NCBI RefSeq assembly: GCF_014898055.3
Contig: NW_023605083.1
Location: forward strand, 62,598,228 to 62,662,227
DNA from: Talpa occidentalis
Lineage: Eukaryota > Chordata > Mammalia > Eulipotyphla > Talpidae
Reading direction: 5' to 3'
Length of the DNA: 64,000 nt
The notes beneath the pieces are model-generated. The model was not told the DNA's origin, ran no database searches, and was given only the letters and a program-made list of their open reading frames with translations. Made by a program: the position numbers and the translations under genes. Positions 46,171 through 58,985 of this stretch are shown here, one piece after another. Positions within the stretch are counted from its first letter, which is position 1. Each line of letters begins with the position of its first letter.

Positions 46171-47639
46171 TTAAAAAATTTACCTTGCTACCCAAGCAGC
46201 TCTGACAAAAAGAGAGAACTGAGTCCCTGACCACCCACTGAAACTGAAAAGAGTTTGCCCTGCGTTCCCTCATAAGGGGAAAAAAATGGATCAATTGAAA
46301 AAAGTTCTGGGGAAGGGGGGGAAGGGTTGGGATTTGAGGCGATCCCTGAGCCCAGTGAATCTTTCAAGGCATTAAAAGAGAGTCTAGATTGGCCCTTTAG
46401 AAAGGTAGAGAAAATACTCTACTTTTACAATCCTTGGGGGTGAACAGAAAAGAAGACAATTTCAACAAGAGTGGAAGTTTTATGGTGATAATTAAGAGGC
46501 TCAATTTGTGTTATTTTCCCAAACTTCAGAAGCTTGCCTTTTGGCCAGTAATCCATAAAAATAGTTTGGGTTCTTAGGAAAAGATAGTTGAAATGGGTTT
46601 GCATACTTTTCAAGATACTTGTTTCTTATTTGGGTTTAGCTTGATGTGACAGACTACTAATGGTCACCAGAAATCCTTTCTCTTCTTTCCTAATAGTGGA
46701 ATTGTAGCAGGGTGCGATAGTGTTTAGCTAGAGCCTCCACTCCCCACGCCAACTTTGCCACAATTTAGTTTTTGCCAGTGAAGTAAGAAAGGGTGAGTGG
46801 AAGAGATATGTGTAATTTTTTATATCATTGTTTAAAAGGAAATGGTTTGCTCTCCGCCTCTGTACTTATACTTTCTTGTCTGATGCAATTTCAAACAATT
46901 AGTGAAGATAACATGCGAGGGGTTGGAAAAACAATAAGATGGAGGAAACAATGTCCCTGAAATACAGGTTTTGGGTGTAGTAAGAGTGGTTATATTTTAA
47001 AAGATTTCTTTTTGAGATACACAATGAAATATTTAACTATAAGATGATGTTTGAGAATTTTTTCTCAGTAATCAGAGAACACATGTGGGTACAGACATCA
47101 ATGGAAAACAGTTTTTAAAAAATTGTTTAAAGGTTGAATGAATAAAGAAACAATTACCTACTACTTAAAAGAAGCAGACTTAAACAAAAAAAAAAAAAAA
47201 GAGTTTGAAAATAAACAGAATGGAAAAATACCAAGCAAATGCTATCTTAAAAATCCACAAGTGGGATTATTAAAATGAGTAACATTCAAGGAAAAAAATT
47301 AAGTGAGATAAAGATGGACAGTTCATATGAGTAGACAGTACAATTTATCAAGAAGATATAGCAATGAAACTCTGTCCATCAAATGATATTGCATTAGTTA
47401 TCTCAAGAAAAATTATTAGAAACACAAGATACTAATCAGTGAAAGCAAGTACAAATCAATTTGTCTTGTGAAAATATCCTAAAAACATTATAGAACAGGT
47501 AGGAATACTATGAGATTTCAAAATAACTACATTAAATGATTTCTATGAGTTTAAAAAATCACTTGTAATTCATTCATAAATCATTCCCCAAATTTAGAAA
47601 CAATAAGTGTTATGAAGATAAGAGAAAGACAAATACAGA
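46171..47639. other. Unique sequence, no gene seen
   Basis: A 15-A run is at 47187-47201. No gene features. Confidence 0.45.
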
Positions 47640-47800
47640 GTTATTATTGGAGCATTTATTTTTGGATAGAATATCAGGAAAGACCTCTTGTAAAGGTGGC
47701 ATTTGAAAAGAGACTTGGAGTAAATAGACATGGGGGTCAAAAGGAGGTGGGAGCAAAAGGAGCATTCCAGGCAGAAGAAAGTTCTGTCCTGTAATGGCAG
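47640..47800 (+). repeat. Ancient interspersed repeat, same unnamed family as 23560-23870
   Basis: 'aggaaagacctcttgtaaaggtggcatttgaaaagagacttgg' then 'gagcattccaggcagaagaaagtt'. The plan matches a widespread old mammalian repeat. The 60-codon frame here is incidental. Confidence 0.45.
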
Positions 47801-48189
47801 CTTGCTTTCCTTAGTCAATGAGAGGATTACATAACAATCTTAAGTCCCCATAAAATGAAAACAAGCAGTGTTTTAAAAATGATAAGGGCTTGGAGGGTAG
47901 GTTGTTAATATGAATAATATCTTTCAATATTTTCATGTTGTTTTCCCTTTTTGAGTATCTATCTAACTTGGATGATGGGTGCGGTAATTAGGCCTATTAA
48001 CAGCAGGAATGAAAGAGAAAGTCTATGTTCAGCTCCTGACTGTCAAATGACTTTGCCCAAAGAGAAAAGGACTTTCTAAATTCTTTGAGCTCTCACATAA
48101 TCACCGATGATCACAGAGATCTGCTACATATATCGAGATCTCAGAAAGCAAAGGCCCTGCCACATAAAGAGGAATGAAAGTCTCCCCTC
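47801..48189. other. Unique sequence, no gene seen
   Basis: No recognised feature. Confidence 0.45.
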
Positions 48190-48640
48190 TCATTTTCTTT
48201 CTTTCTTTTTTAATTGAAGTATCGCTGGTTTACATATTGTTAGTATTTTGGAAGCATCGGTTCTTCCCCGCCAAGTGTAGTCACCACACCACACCCACCG
48301 TCAAAGCACCCACAGTCCCTCACCACAGTCCATTGTGCTCTTTCCCCACCTGATTCTCACCCCTCTTCCTCCCCTCTGCATGTCTCAGCTCCATGGTCAG
48401 CTCTCAAGCATTGATTTTAAAGTCTGTGTTGACCCTTTGTTTGCTTGCTCTATATTTCACACGTAAGTGACAGCATTCGGTATTTGTCTTTCTCCTTCTG
48501 GCTTATTTCACTTTATGCACTATCCCTTCCAGCTCCATCCATGTTGTGGCAAACAACATGAGTTTATCTTATTTGATCACTGTCTGCTGTTCCCTTGTGT
48601 ATAGATCACATCTTCCTGAGCAACTGACTTGTTCTCTAGT
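48190..48640 (-). mobile_element. Antisense L1 3' fragment
   Basis: 'ttaattgaagtatcgctggtttacatattg' (3' UTR complement) leads to 'gtgacagcattcggtatttg' and 'ccttccagctccatccatgttgtggcaaa', a signature of the L1 ORF2 end read in antisense. It breaks off at about 48640. Confidence 0.82.
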
Positions 48641-49052
48641 GGAGTGTGGAGGAAAAAGAAGAGAGGATGAAATTCAATTCCAGTGGTCTCACTTTCCTCC
48701 TCTCAGAATAAAGTAAAACATCTAGAAAAGGTATCAGGGAAACTGAGGACACAGGAGCTAGTAGACTGCTTCTCTGAGTCTAGGAAAGCCATAGCTATAC
48801 TTGCTCAATACAACGGTCAACAATGTGTGAGAGCGCAAATGCAGTTGGCAGAGAAAGGTGGCTGAAGAGCTGACTTACCACTCCTTGTGTTTGTCCCTTA
48901 AAGGGGTGGGGAACCAGATGTTCTCAGTGTACCTTCCTGTGGTTGACCTGAGGGTACAGAGTGGATGGTAGTCCGTTGAGTGTTTTCTGTTGAAACCAAG
49001 AGGCTGCAATGATGGGGACTACCCACCTTGTTTCAGTTCAAGTGGCAAGGTG
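48641..49052. other. Unique sequence, no gene seen
   Basis: No recognised feature. Confidence 0.45.
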
Positions 49053-49237
49053 TGCACAGGTGAGAGGATTTACAAGAGACAGAGTGGGGAGCAGAACCAG
49101 CGGATCTACTGAAAAACACTGCTGAGGGGAGCAGCAGGCGAGACAGGAGAGGTCTGTTGTGCCATATTGGGTTAGCTCCATGGCCAGGATCAAACTCTGT
49201 AGTGCTAAGACTTAACCCCTAGGCCACCAGGGAGGCC
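49053..49237 (-). mobile_element. T+ SINE, subfamily I, lacking its 3' tail
   Basis: Minus-strand copy. The head complement 'cttaacccctaggccaccagggaggcc' is present, while the AATAAA/A-tail end is absent (the sequence begins at 'gcacaggtgagaggatt'). Possible flanking words AAGGTGT/AAGGTTGT are too weak to call a duplication. Probably an old copy later deleted. Confidence 0.88.
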
Positions 49238-51004
49238 TTCAAGGTTGTTCTAGTCAGCAGAGTCCCCTCCAGAAGGAGGCAACTGTTCACCTGTCCTTGA
49301 ATATTTCCTTTTTTCTCAGGTGGTTTCACAGTGAGACATGGTATAAGTCTCCTTCAGGTAGCAACAGTCTCATTATTGAGAGGCCAAAAAAGAGACTGAG
49401 GTGGAGTTAGCCACCCCGACTCCACCAACAACTTTCTCCATCACCCCTTATTATCTGTTCAGATGACCAGCTGGCTTTCTCAGATGTATGTAACATGGCT
49501 ATGCATATCACCCTCAGGCTTCCTTCCAACCCTATTGCTGCCTCCAAGTCCCTCATACAGAGAAATTTTGTAATCATCAGTGACTAATCACATACCACTT
49601 TGAAATCTCTCTCACAAAGGGCACTTGAACTCTGAAGTTTTGAAGCTTCTTTTCTGAGGCAGAAATGACCAGTTTCCATTTTTCTGCTGGTGATTTTAGA
49701 TTCTGTCTCTTCTGAATCAGATATTCTTTCAGCTATGATGAAATTCCATCTTGCAAAGTTCTGGAAGTAAGGGCAATGAATTCAACTGGTCATTTATTTC
49801 TGATAGTCCTTTCTTGGGATTTTCCTATTAGACAATAATTATCTCAAAGAGAAATATTGGGATGTATTACTGACCAAATGATGAAGGAATCTAGGTAAAA
49901 TTTTGGTTAATTTAATTAATGTGCTAGCAGCAACTGAGTCATCTATTTCTTCTCCTTTTCTTGACTTTTATTTACTCTCAACAGGAAATCTGAATATTAT
50001 AAACTAAAAAGTGATCTCTGTAGCTACTACTTCCTCTTCTTACACCCTCTCGGGCATCTTATTAGTGTCACTTTTTGTTTTGTTCATTAGACACTGTTCT
50101 TACCTTGTTCCCGTAGTTCCTTCTGAAATGTTTATTCTTCTTATTCCATAGATGACTTGATTATGGGCATATAGCCCACCTTCAGGCAGCCTCTCTTAAG
50201 CTCCAGTACCTGGGAAGAAGGGCCCTTCAACATTTTATGACTATTAAGGTTTTTATCTATTTATTTATTTATTTACTTATTTGGTGAAGGTACAGGTTTG
50301 CTGGGGCCCACACAAATCGAAAACCATTAGCAAGTCTTCACATTATTCATTGCACGTGCTCTCCAGATGAGTTCAGAGAGGGAGGGAGGAAGGAAGGAAG
50401 GGGAAGAAAAGAAAGAAAAGAAAGAAATGAAAGAAAAGAAAACTAACTTGGGCTGCCGGACCAAAGTCTCCCTCGGGCTTTGGACACGTAGACTACAAAC
50501 TACAGAATGGTAAAGGGCCAGGAAACCCAAAAGTAAGCACAGCTGGGATCCATAAAGTCCCCTCCCTCTTTGATTCAGGGGGAAACATTAAAACAGCTGA
50601 CCTATTGCTCCAGCATTTCTTTTCCATCATCTGGAATGTGTGATAAATGGATATTTAAAAGCTGATATTGCCCTGCCTCCTTAATCCTTCACCAAATTTC
50701 ACTAACTGATTATTTTTTGAGAAGCTTCCATTCTGTGGCCCTTAGGTGAAAAGGCTTAATTACACCATGTGATTTTAGAGTTCTGTTTTATTAGGATGTG
50801 AAGAGATTTCTTCCAAACCTGATGGCTACAGAAGTGGGTAAAACAGGCAAAGTCTGCAGTTTTTTTTTTATTAAAAACAAAATGCTAAAAGATAACTTTA
50901 GAAATTTACTGTTTTGTAATCCACTCTAAGTTATTGAAAAGATGCATATTAAATAATGGTTAATAAATGTATATTTAAACTATATTCCCAGAGTCTATAA
51001 TTTA
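49238..51004. other. Unique sequence, no gene seen
   Basis: Contains the purine tract at 50376-50445 and a (TTTA)n stretch at 50254-50283. Nothing else recognised. Confidence 0.45.
50376..50445. repeat. Polypurine (GGAA)n/(GAAA)n tract
   Basis: About 70 bases almost entirely A and G, with GGAGG, GGAA and GAAAA units. Mirror-like symmetry could allow triplex (H-DNA) formation. Confidence 0.85.
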
Positions 51005-51290
51005 TTTATTTTTTAAAGATTTATTTATTTATTTATACAAGCACTGGGTACAGTCAGAAGCGCTGGAGGGTGAGAGAATTCACCAGAGACAGAGCGGGGA
51101 GCAGAGCAGGCAGAAGGACCGAAGTACAATGCTGAGGGGAGCAGCGGGCGGCAGGAAAGGTCTGCGCGCCATGTGGGACCCTCCTCTGGTGGCCGGGGAG
51201 CAGCTGGGGAATGAACCGGCACCGCGGAGGCTGCGGGCAGCTTCGCAATCCAGCGCTCAACTGCTGCGCCACCGGGGAGGCCCCCCCCCC
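51005..51290 (-). mobile_element. T+ SINE, subfamily III, with an extended poly(C) junction
   Basis: Minus-strand, CpG-rich copy, hence young. A perfect 18-bp duplication, CCCAGAGTCTATAATTTA, is at 50987-51004 and 51291-51308. The head-side junction has a C run (51281-51293) instead of the usual 3-4 C, so about nine extra bases lie at the 5' end of the element. The 65-72 codon frames are SINE translation. Confidence 0.95.
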
Positions 51291-51308
51291 CCCAGAGTCT
51301 ATAATTTA

Positions 51309-53999
51309 AAGGAATTTTTCAGTAGTCATTTTTTAATCAAATAATGAATTCATTTTGATGTGCAAATATCCATCTGACTGCTTTATTTGGCAAATTAAGG
51401 TTCAATCAAAAATCCTTCAAGTGGAGGCGCTTCAGCTTTGCTGAGTATTATATTTTAACTGTTGGGAGAAACACACTCTATAACCAGGCTTACTTTGCAG
51501 AAGAAACAGTGCTAATTACAAGTAAGTTAACTGGTATCACGGCTTTAAAAAAAAAAGTATGTGGAAAGTGGACTGAAAAATGTTAATTTACTCTAGAGTT
51601 GTCTCAGATGACAAGGCTCTGTGTCCAGGAACTAGATACTTCTTTCATTTGAGGGGAAAATATCCATTTTATCATCACTGATAGGTTTTTAAAATAACAA
51701 ATTCCAATATATTTGTAAGAGTTCACAAAGAGACCAACTTGATTTCTGAATTTAAATAATTTGTAGAGAGCTAGCTCTTCTAGAGATAAAAGGGGGGGCA
51801 GTGGGGAGTAACAGCAGCACCCACTGAGAATTATCTTCCAAATACTGCCTCAGAGTCTGGACTTCACATCAAGATCTGGCAAACAAACAGCACTGAAATT
51901 GTCAGCTCTGAAATAATCACAGGCACTGTGAGAACTTTTGCAATTGAATTCATGTACATTTCTCCCTCACACAGCAATTTCCCTTTAATGATTATTCTTC
52001 TCATTTACTTTTATAATAAAGTTATTAATTGCCACCTCTACCTTCCTCAGCTGTATAAACTCACAAGAGGAAAAGCATTAAGGAGCTGAAGCTGGTAAGG
52101 AAAAAAAAAAAAAGAAGTGTATGTTCTGACAAAAAGAAGAGACAAGAAAAAGCACCAGCCCCTGAATAGCTTCAATATGCCCATCACAGGCCTGATAAAC
52201 ATCTCTTTCATATTAAATATTGGCTGGAAGTACTTTTACATAAAGGAAAAAGAAGACCTTTTTATGGCTTTGAAAGGTGAGCACCAGATCAAAGCAGCCA
52301 GGATTGAAGTTCCTTGACTGGAATTCCACCAACAGATGGAAAACTCATTTTTTCAAAAAATCAAATCTATTCACAAATAAAAATAAGCCACTAGGTTTTA
52401 AGAGCTCTGGCCTGTGTTATGTGGAACATCAGGAACCAATTAAATTGTTCTCCCTTCTTGTTTATCCTAAATAATATGGTCTTTTCCCTCCTCTGATTAT
52501 CCCAGCTTCGTGTCCCCATGGCAAAGGTCTGTTCTTTCACTCTCAAGTAAAACTCTTTCTCCATTGCACATAAGATTTGATAAAAGACGGAAAGCTTGCA
52601 TTTTATCACATGAAGCAAAAATTGCTAACTATGTACCTTACATCACATAGTATTTTCTTATGCCCCATCAACAGTGGGTGCATTTGTGTGTAGAATCCTG
52701 ATAGCCAACCATTGACAATGATTCTGTTTTTCATTTGCTTAAACTTTTCACCTCCCTCCTGAGCTTATAATGGAACATATTCTTCATGTTCTGCTTTTAG
52801 TTTTCCCTTTTTAAGCTTGAGCACATGGTTCAGTTCTCAGAGGATAGGGAGCTAGGCTTAGTGCCTTATTGTGAAATATGGACTATAAAATGACATCAAT
52901 CCTTCCAGTTACTGTCTGCGAACACACCACTCAGTGTGTCTGTTTCCCGTCTGCCCACCAGGACCACAGTCCTCATAGAGGGTACAGGGCCTCGAGTCTG
53001 CACATCAGCAAATCTCTATCTCAGCCACTAGGGTATATCCCTAAGGGGCACGGGGATATGACACATTCAAAAGAGCTACCAGTTAAGTTCATGAAACCAC
53101 AAGTCACATGGCTCTTGGTTTTACAATACACAGACATGTTCATCCTTGTATATTTTCCATAGAAAACAATTGGGGAGAGTAGGAACTTAGGCCAGTGCAC
53201 TTTTAAGTCTACCCAGAGTGACTCAGACAACACAGAGCAGCAGAGTGGTTAGGCAAGAACATACAATGACCTCGCACACCTTCTGGAGTTTCTGTGCCCT
53301 GTGATTCCGAATCAATTCAAAGTTCAATCTTGTGTTTTGTTAATGTCCAGATAATTATGCCAGTAAATGACAGAGGAAATAGTATCTCAAAGTTGAAACA
53401 TAGCTTTCATCTCCTATCTGCAATAATCTAAAAGTTCAGCTTCACCATCCTGGTGGTTCCTCAAGAGACACTTTTTCCTTAATAAAAGCTTTCACTGTTC
53501 CACTCACATCTGGGGAGTGCCTGCCACTTACTACTGCATAATATCTCACAGTTCCTTTCTAACTCAAGCACTAGGTTAAATAATGTACCTTCAGGGACAG
53601 TTTATTGGCCATCTGCCTTGCTGTCTCCATGAGAGTGTTACTTTTGTGTGTTTTTCAAGGAAACAAAAAGGTGTAGCTGTCTTCCTAGAAACTGCTAGTG
53701 ACCTGCCATCCTCACCAGCTATGTCCGGTTGCCCAGTAAAGGTCATTCAAATTCAGGTGGTGACAAAGTATAGTGAGGGGGGATATCAGACCAGGAAAAG
53801 GAAATTTAAATTTGGCCAAATCTCTTTATCAAAGAAGGCACCTAATCGCTAAACCTCAATAGTCGATCCTATTACAAGGATAGCAGAAAATTACATTCAC
53901 AGAATAACTACAGTGTCCTATGCACTTGAGAACTGTTTAATTTTTATTTACTCAGAACTTTTGCAAAGGAAGACTTTCCCCATGTTAAAGAGGAGGAAA
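51309..53999. other. Unique sequence, no gene seen
   Basis: Intron-like. Frames of 60-94 codons (for example 52878-53162 and 53583-53852) have no splice bounds or family motifs. Confidence 0.45.
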
Positions 54000-54110
54000 C
54001 TGGAGCTTAGCAAGGTTAATTAACTGCCCATGGTCACATGGCAAAGAAGTGGCAAAGGCAAGATTCGGATCTATGTCTAGTTGACCTCAGAGCTATTGCT
54101 TCCCCTGAAA
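53960..54110 (-). repeat. MIR SINE
   Basis: Complement order: 'aagaggaaactggagcttagcaaggttaattaactgcccatggtcacatggcaaagaagtggcaaaggcaagattcgg'. It matches MIR 'gaggaaactgaggc...ttaagtaacttgcccaaggtcaca'. Confidence 0.82.
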
Positions 54111-54583
54111 ATACAGACAAGAAGGTATTACTAATGCTTCGTAGACATTCTTCCCCCTTGCAAAGTCCTTTTAGTTTTACATTATAGATTCTATTTTAAA
54201 TTCTAAGTTTCAGATCTACTCATTTGTGCAAATCACATAGCTCATGGGTATATATGACAGTCTATGTATGGTAATCTGGCACAGCTGCTGAATTACCCAC
54301 ATTTAATTATCGCAAGGCTCCTCTTTCATGCGCCTCATTTCTTTCAGGCTAAACTTTTTGTTACCTTTTTATTCCAGTGTTCCAATGTTCCCACATCCCA
54401 TCTGTTAGGTTAGGTCCAGCCCTCCAATGCTACTTGCTAAGCTGCCAGCCTTTTTCGTATGCTAAGAGCACTTTAAATTTCAGCCTTCATTACAAGTATT
54501 TTCAGAAAGAGTTAAAATAAGCACAGTAATTCCCTTACACCTCTTTGACCTAGCTGACAATTGGTTTTCATTAAATGAAGTAT
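54111..54583. other. Unique sequence, no gene seen
   Basis: No recognised feature. Confidence 0.45.
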
Positions 54584-54830
54584 ATTCAAGTGAAAATATA
54601 CAACATAATGATATATACAACATTTGAAAATAAACATTTCAAGTGAAAATATAAACATAATGATATATGCTATATACTATATTTTATACAATATATACTA
54701 TCAAACACTTATAATAATATATATAATACACACTATATAGAGAGCAATACATAAAAATAGAAAATATGCTACATGACACATGCATATATAGCCTATGGAT
54801 AGCTATGAAAATGTACACACATATATATGC
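54584..54830. repeat. AT-rich segment with a 53-bp imperfect duplication
   Basis: 'caagtgaaaatata..acataatgatatat' occurs at about 54587 and again at about 54640, followed by degenerate (ATAT)n to about 54830. Confidence 0.75.
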
Positions 54831-56736
54831 ATTTTGTAAGAACAATGGAAAAATTTCAGTGCAGTCTGAATCATGTTAAGAAGACCAGCATTTTCCTAAA
54901 GGAAACAAAATCTGCAAAGATCCAATTCTGCCCACAATGAAGTCAACCTTTTATAGGAATAGTAGAGGATTTTGGTTCTGGAAACCACATGGTCTCCCCT
55001 CTCTCCAATCCAAAATAAGGTATTTGTGGTGGTCTCCCCATAACAAAGGAATGCTTGCCACCCCACTCCCCACCCCAACACACACACAAAACAAAGAACT
55101 GCTGGAAGCTCTGAACTGACAATGTTTCAGTCAGGAGTCAAGTTCCAAAACTGTGATTCCCTTCCCTCAATAGCCTTCGGGGAGAAATAACTTTTAACTT
55201 GGCCTAGAAAGGGGGGCCAGATCCCGAAATGAAGCCAGCAGATGATGCCCCCCTCCATGGGCTGTGACCTTTTCCCCATTACATTTATTATTTCCCCCAA
55301 CTTCATATTCCTATTTTTCCCCCAAGCCCATAGAACATGTAAGAAAAGTATAATGTTCTCAAATTTGCCCTTAGTTATGCTGCTATATTATTTTTATTTT
55401 CTGTATCTGAACAATTTTACTTCAAAATTGGTCACTTATTAGAATGTAGGCAAAAGAATTGGTGAGAGAACAATGAAAGAATGCTTTAGTGAGGAGGGAA
55501 AAGAAATCTCACACTATCTCTATACACTCCACGAATTGAAATTCCCCCCCCGCCCCCAAAAGTCTACTTTAGGACAGTTTCACTTATTTTTAAAGATTCC
55601 ATCTCTGTTGCCCTAAGGTAATAATACTTGTAGGCCTTTTAAATCATTGTTATTATTTCCCTCTCACCCTGAAGAAAGGAAAGGAAAGAAAAACATAGGA
55701 AATCTGGAACCTGTCACTAGTTCTCTCTCCTCATCAGTTTTGTCTCTTACTCACTTCCTTTTCTGGTTCACTAGGGATCACCACTAAACCCTGCCTCGGG
55801 GACTGGTCATCGACTAAAAGAAACTACCTCGGCACTGTTCACACTTAAAATCTGAATGCTAGAATCTCATTCACTTTTCAGTGAGTTATATGAGCCAAAC
55901 ATTCTTCTTAGTGTAAGGGCGCCATATTTTCTGCAGGGAAAAAAATGAATTACACATGAGAATGAATTTAGTCCCAAATGTGTCCTCAACAAAGCTCTTT
56001 TGCTGCAAGTAGTAAGATCCCAATCTTATCCCCAACTCTATTCTCTCAGAGGCAGACCCTGGGGAAATAGTAAAGACAGTTCTTTGCTCCAAAGTGGAAA
56101 ATCAGGACACTTCAAACTTCTATGGATACTGTTACAGAATGCAGCTCAGTGAAAGAGTTAGGCCCAGCAGAGTGGACAGCTGCCATTTTCCCAACCCTTG
56201 CTTACATACAACCTACCTGGACTACAACTCTCAGCAGACCATTAATGAGACTTCCTGAATAGGAAGCTGTGGGAAGGAGAGAGGTGAATTATACCCTGGA
56301 GGTGGAATAAAGAAGGGGGGAGAGATTCCTGATAAGAGACAGGTGAGGAGGCTGCTTCTTGTCCTTGGCAGAGACAATGGCAATAGTTATCTTTACCTCT
56401 TAGGGACTATATGGCACATTTTGATTTGGGGTCATTCCTGACCAAGCTCTCTGGGATCTCCCTAACTCCTTTCTTATGGCACCCCACTGTAAGTTGCCTT
56501 AGACTGGTGACAAGTTTTTGGGCCTCGGCCATGTTGCTTCCAGCTGTGCCTGTTTGGTTAAGTGTTTGCCCACCAGAGAATGGGTAATTTTTGGAGTTCT
56601 ATTGGGAATCTATTATTTGAAATCCCTTCTTTCTTCCCTCTTCCCCTGCACACCAATTCTTTTAAAGACCTTTCACTCTCAATTCTATTAAGAGTCTGCT
56701 CTCTTTGCCTTTGTTCAACATGGCTGGAACTGCTTT
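54831..56736. other. Unique sequence, no gene seen
   Basis: Poly-C run at 55543-55557. At 56221, ACTACAACTCTCAGCA resembles the ZNF143 motif ACTACAAYTCCCAGC, but it has no CpG context. No coding signal. Confidence 0.4.
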
Positions 56737-57014
56737 TATTTTTTTTAAAGATTTATTTATTTATGCAAAAAGAACTGGGGTACAGGCCAGAGGTGTGGGG
56801 TGGGGGGGGAGGATTCACCAGAGACAGAGTGGGGAGCAGAACAGGCAGCTCTACTGAAATAGATCTACTGTTGAGGGGAGCAGCGGGCAAGACAGGAGAG
56901 GCCTGCTGAGCCATGTGGGTTAGCTCCCTTGCCAGGGATGGAACTCATGCTGCAGTGGCTGCCAATAGTTTCATAGAGCTGATACTTAACCCCCTGTACC
57001 ACCAGGGAAGCCCC
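56737..57014 (-). mobile_element. T+ SINE, intermediate I/II
   Basis: Minus-strand copy from the T-rich tail complement to 'ccaccagggaagcccc'. The head complement reads 'ggtggtacagggggttaagtatcagc'. A G-run (56800-56811) is expanded in the tail-proximal body. I cannot see a clear target duplication. The 115- and 90-codon plus frames over it are SINE translation. Confidence 0.9.
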
Positions 57015-58536
57015 CTGGGCCCTATTCTAGAGCATGTAGTCCTTAACAGTTTGGGGTTCCTGGGTACCCTTCAGTTGTGCAATTACAGTAGGAGACTTCA
57101 GTGGTGCAACTATTTCTCTGGATATTTTCCAATTTCAGGAGGGTTAGGTAGCAGGGGGACAGTGATTAAAGAATCTGACCAGTAATATCCCATCTCTTCC
57201 TCTCCTACATAGCACCTTATACTAACACCACAACAGAGGGTGAGATCTTGTGATTACTGGTAACTTTGTCCAAGAAAGATAGAAGTGAGAACTACAAAAA
57301 ATCCCCAGAGCTATCAATAACAGAAAAACCTTATTTGGGGATGGCTGTAGAAAGAGAGAACTGAGAAAAGTACTATCCATCCTAAAATAATGGTCATGGA
57401 ACCCATCTCAGACAACCTCAACTCTAAGACAGCAGCTAGTTACATTTGTTTAAGCATTCATAGAGAGAGATAAAAAAGTAAGAAACATCTATTTTAATTA
57501 GAAGGTAGTTGGAGAAACTGATCACAGCAAAGAGCAAATGATAGATAAAGAGAAAAAATGAACTTGGTGACTGGGGCAGAGTAGCTTTTAAAAGAGAAAT
57601 GATAACACATTACCATGTCATCCAGGAAAGTAAAGAGTCAAAATTAACCTCATTGACAAGAATTTTGTGATATCAAGGGGGAAATGCCTATCCCAAGGGT
57701 CTTCCAAGATTCTCAGAAGGTTCTATGTGGCTTTTTTACAGAGGGTGATGACAGAGAATGATGACTTAGAAGGTTGTTCTTGGGAGGATATTTTGCTGGC
57801 TTTGGGCCACTTCAAAGGTCACTTTGTCAGACCAGTAGTTATTTGGAGAAGGAGCCAGTTGAAAGGAAAATCTTAAGCTGGGGGGATCGCCCCTAATTCC
57901 AAGAACATATGGAGGCAGGGAACCTGAATATCTTGGCACCGATCTCTCTTATTGGGCTGGAGCTGTTGAGTCAGAAGCTGATTCCAAGGAAAACCAAATA
58001 ACTGAATGGATTTTTAAAATTGGTAAATATCCTTCCAGCTCTTGATTAAAATGGAGGGGAGAAACTGAGCTCATAGAAGCTACCATATGTCATCAGCCAG
58101 AATACTTAGGGTTTGGTGGGAAATTCTGTAAAGTGCTCCTGGCGCCATATGTTTTCCTTAAGATTTCCAGGAAGAACTCCTTAAGCCCAGAATTCCTCAG
58201 AATGCAGATATAGTAGAGAAAACTCACGTTGGGGGTGGTGTGGGAATAGAAAAGGATTAATTTATACTCAAAATTATTTTAATGCATGCAGTCTTCATTC
58301 AAATAATCAAATTATGCAATCAAATTGCATAAACTAGACTGATTCCTAGCTTTTCAATATTTGCTGTTATTATACCAAATACACAGTGTCTATTTTTCTT
58401 TACCAGTTACATTTTTTATCTTGGTGATCTGTATTTAGTAATAATGCATTCTCCTAATGTTTGCTTATATAAATTATTTTCCAGCTCTAGTAAAATTATT
58501 CCACAGGTTTTTCAGAAGGCAAAGATGATAAAAGAC
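57015..58536. other. Unique sequence, no gene seen
   Basis: No recognised feature. The 69-codon frame at 57667-57876 has no supporting signal. Confidence 0.45.
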
Positions 58537-58547
58537 GACTAGTTCTA

Positions 58548-58804
58548 GGGGCATCCCTGGTGGCGCAGGGGGTTGAGCACAGCGCTGTGAGGCTGTGAGC
58601 GCCCTTTGCAGCACGAGTTTGATCCCAGATTGGCAGGGAGCAACCCACATGGTACAGCAGACCTCTCCTGTCTCGCCCACTGCTCCCCTCAGCAGTGTGT
58701 TTTGGTACATCTGCCTGTTCTGCTCCCTGATCTCTCTGGTGAATCTTCTCACCCCGCTCCCTGCAATTCTGGCCTGTATCCTACTTCTTAAAAAAAAAAA
58801 AAAA
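58548..58804 (+). mobile_element. T+ SINE, subfamily II
   Basis: Head 'ggcgcagggggttgagcacagcgctgtgaggc'. The tail lacks the AATAAA block: 'ctacttcttaaaaaaaaaa'. The duplication ACTAGTTCTA occurs at 58538-58547 and 58815-58824, with GACTAGTTT between. Confidence 0.92.
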
Positions 58805-58825
58805 TGACTAGTTTACTAGTTCTAA

Positions 58826-58985
58826 CACTGAGTAGTCATGTGAGCTTAGGAAAGTTATTGGGTGTCTCTTCAACATGGATTTAATAGTGGTACACAGGTT
58901 GTAATAATGCCTCACAAGTTGCTGTGAGGATTAAGTGAGGGGAAATGTATGTGACACTAACTGACCTATAAGAGCAGCACAATGA
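58826..58985 (+). repeat. MIR SINE
   Basis: 'gtcatgtgagcttaggaaagttattgggtgtctcttc' and 'taatgcctcacaagttgctgtgaggattaagtgagg' follow MIR order on the sense strand. Confidence 0.78.
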
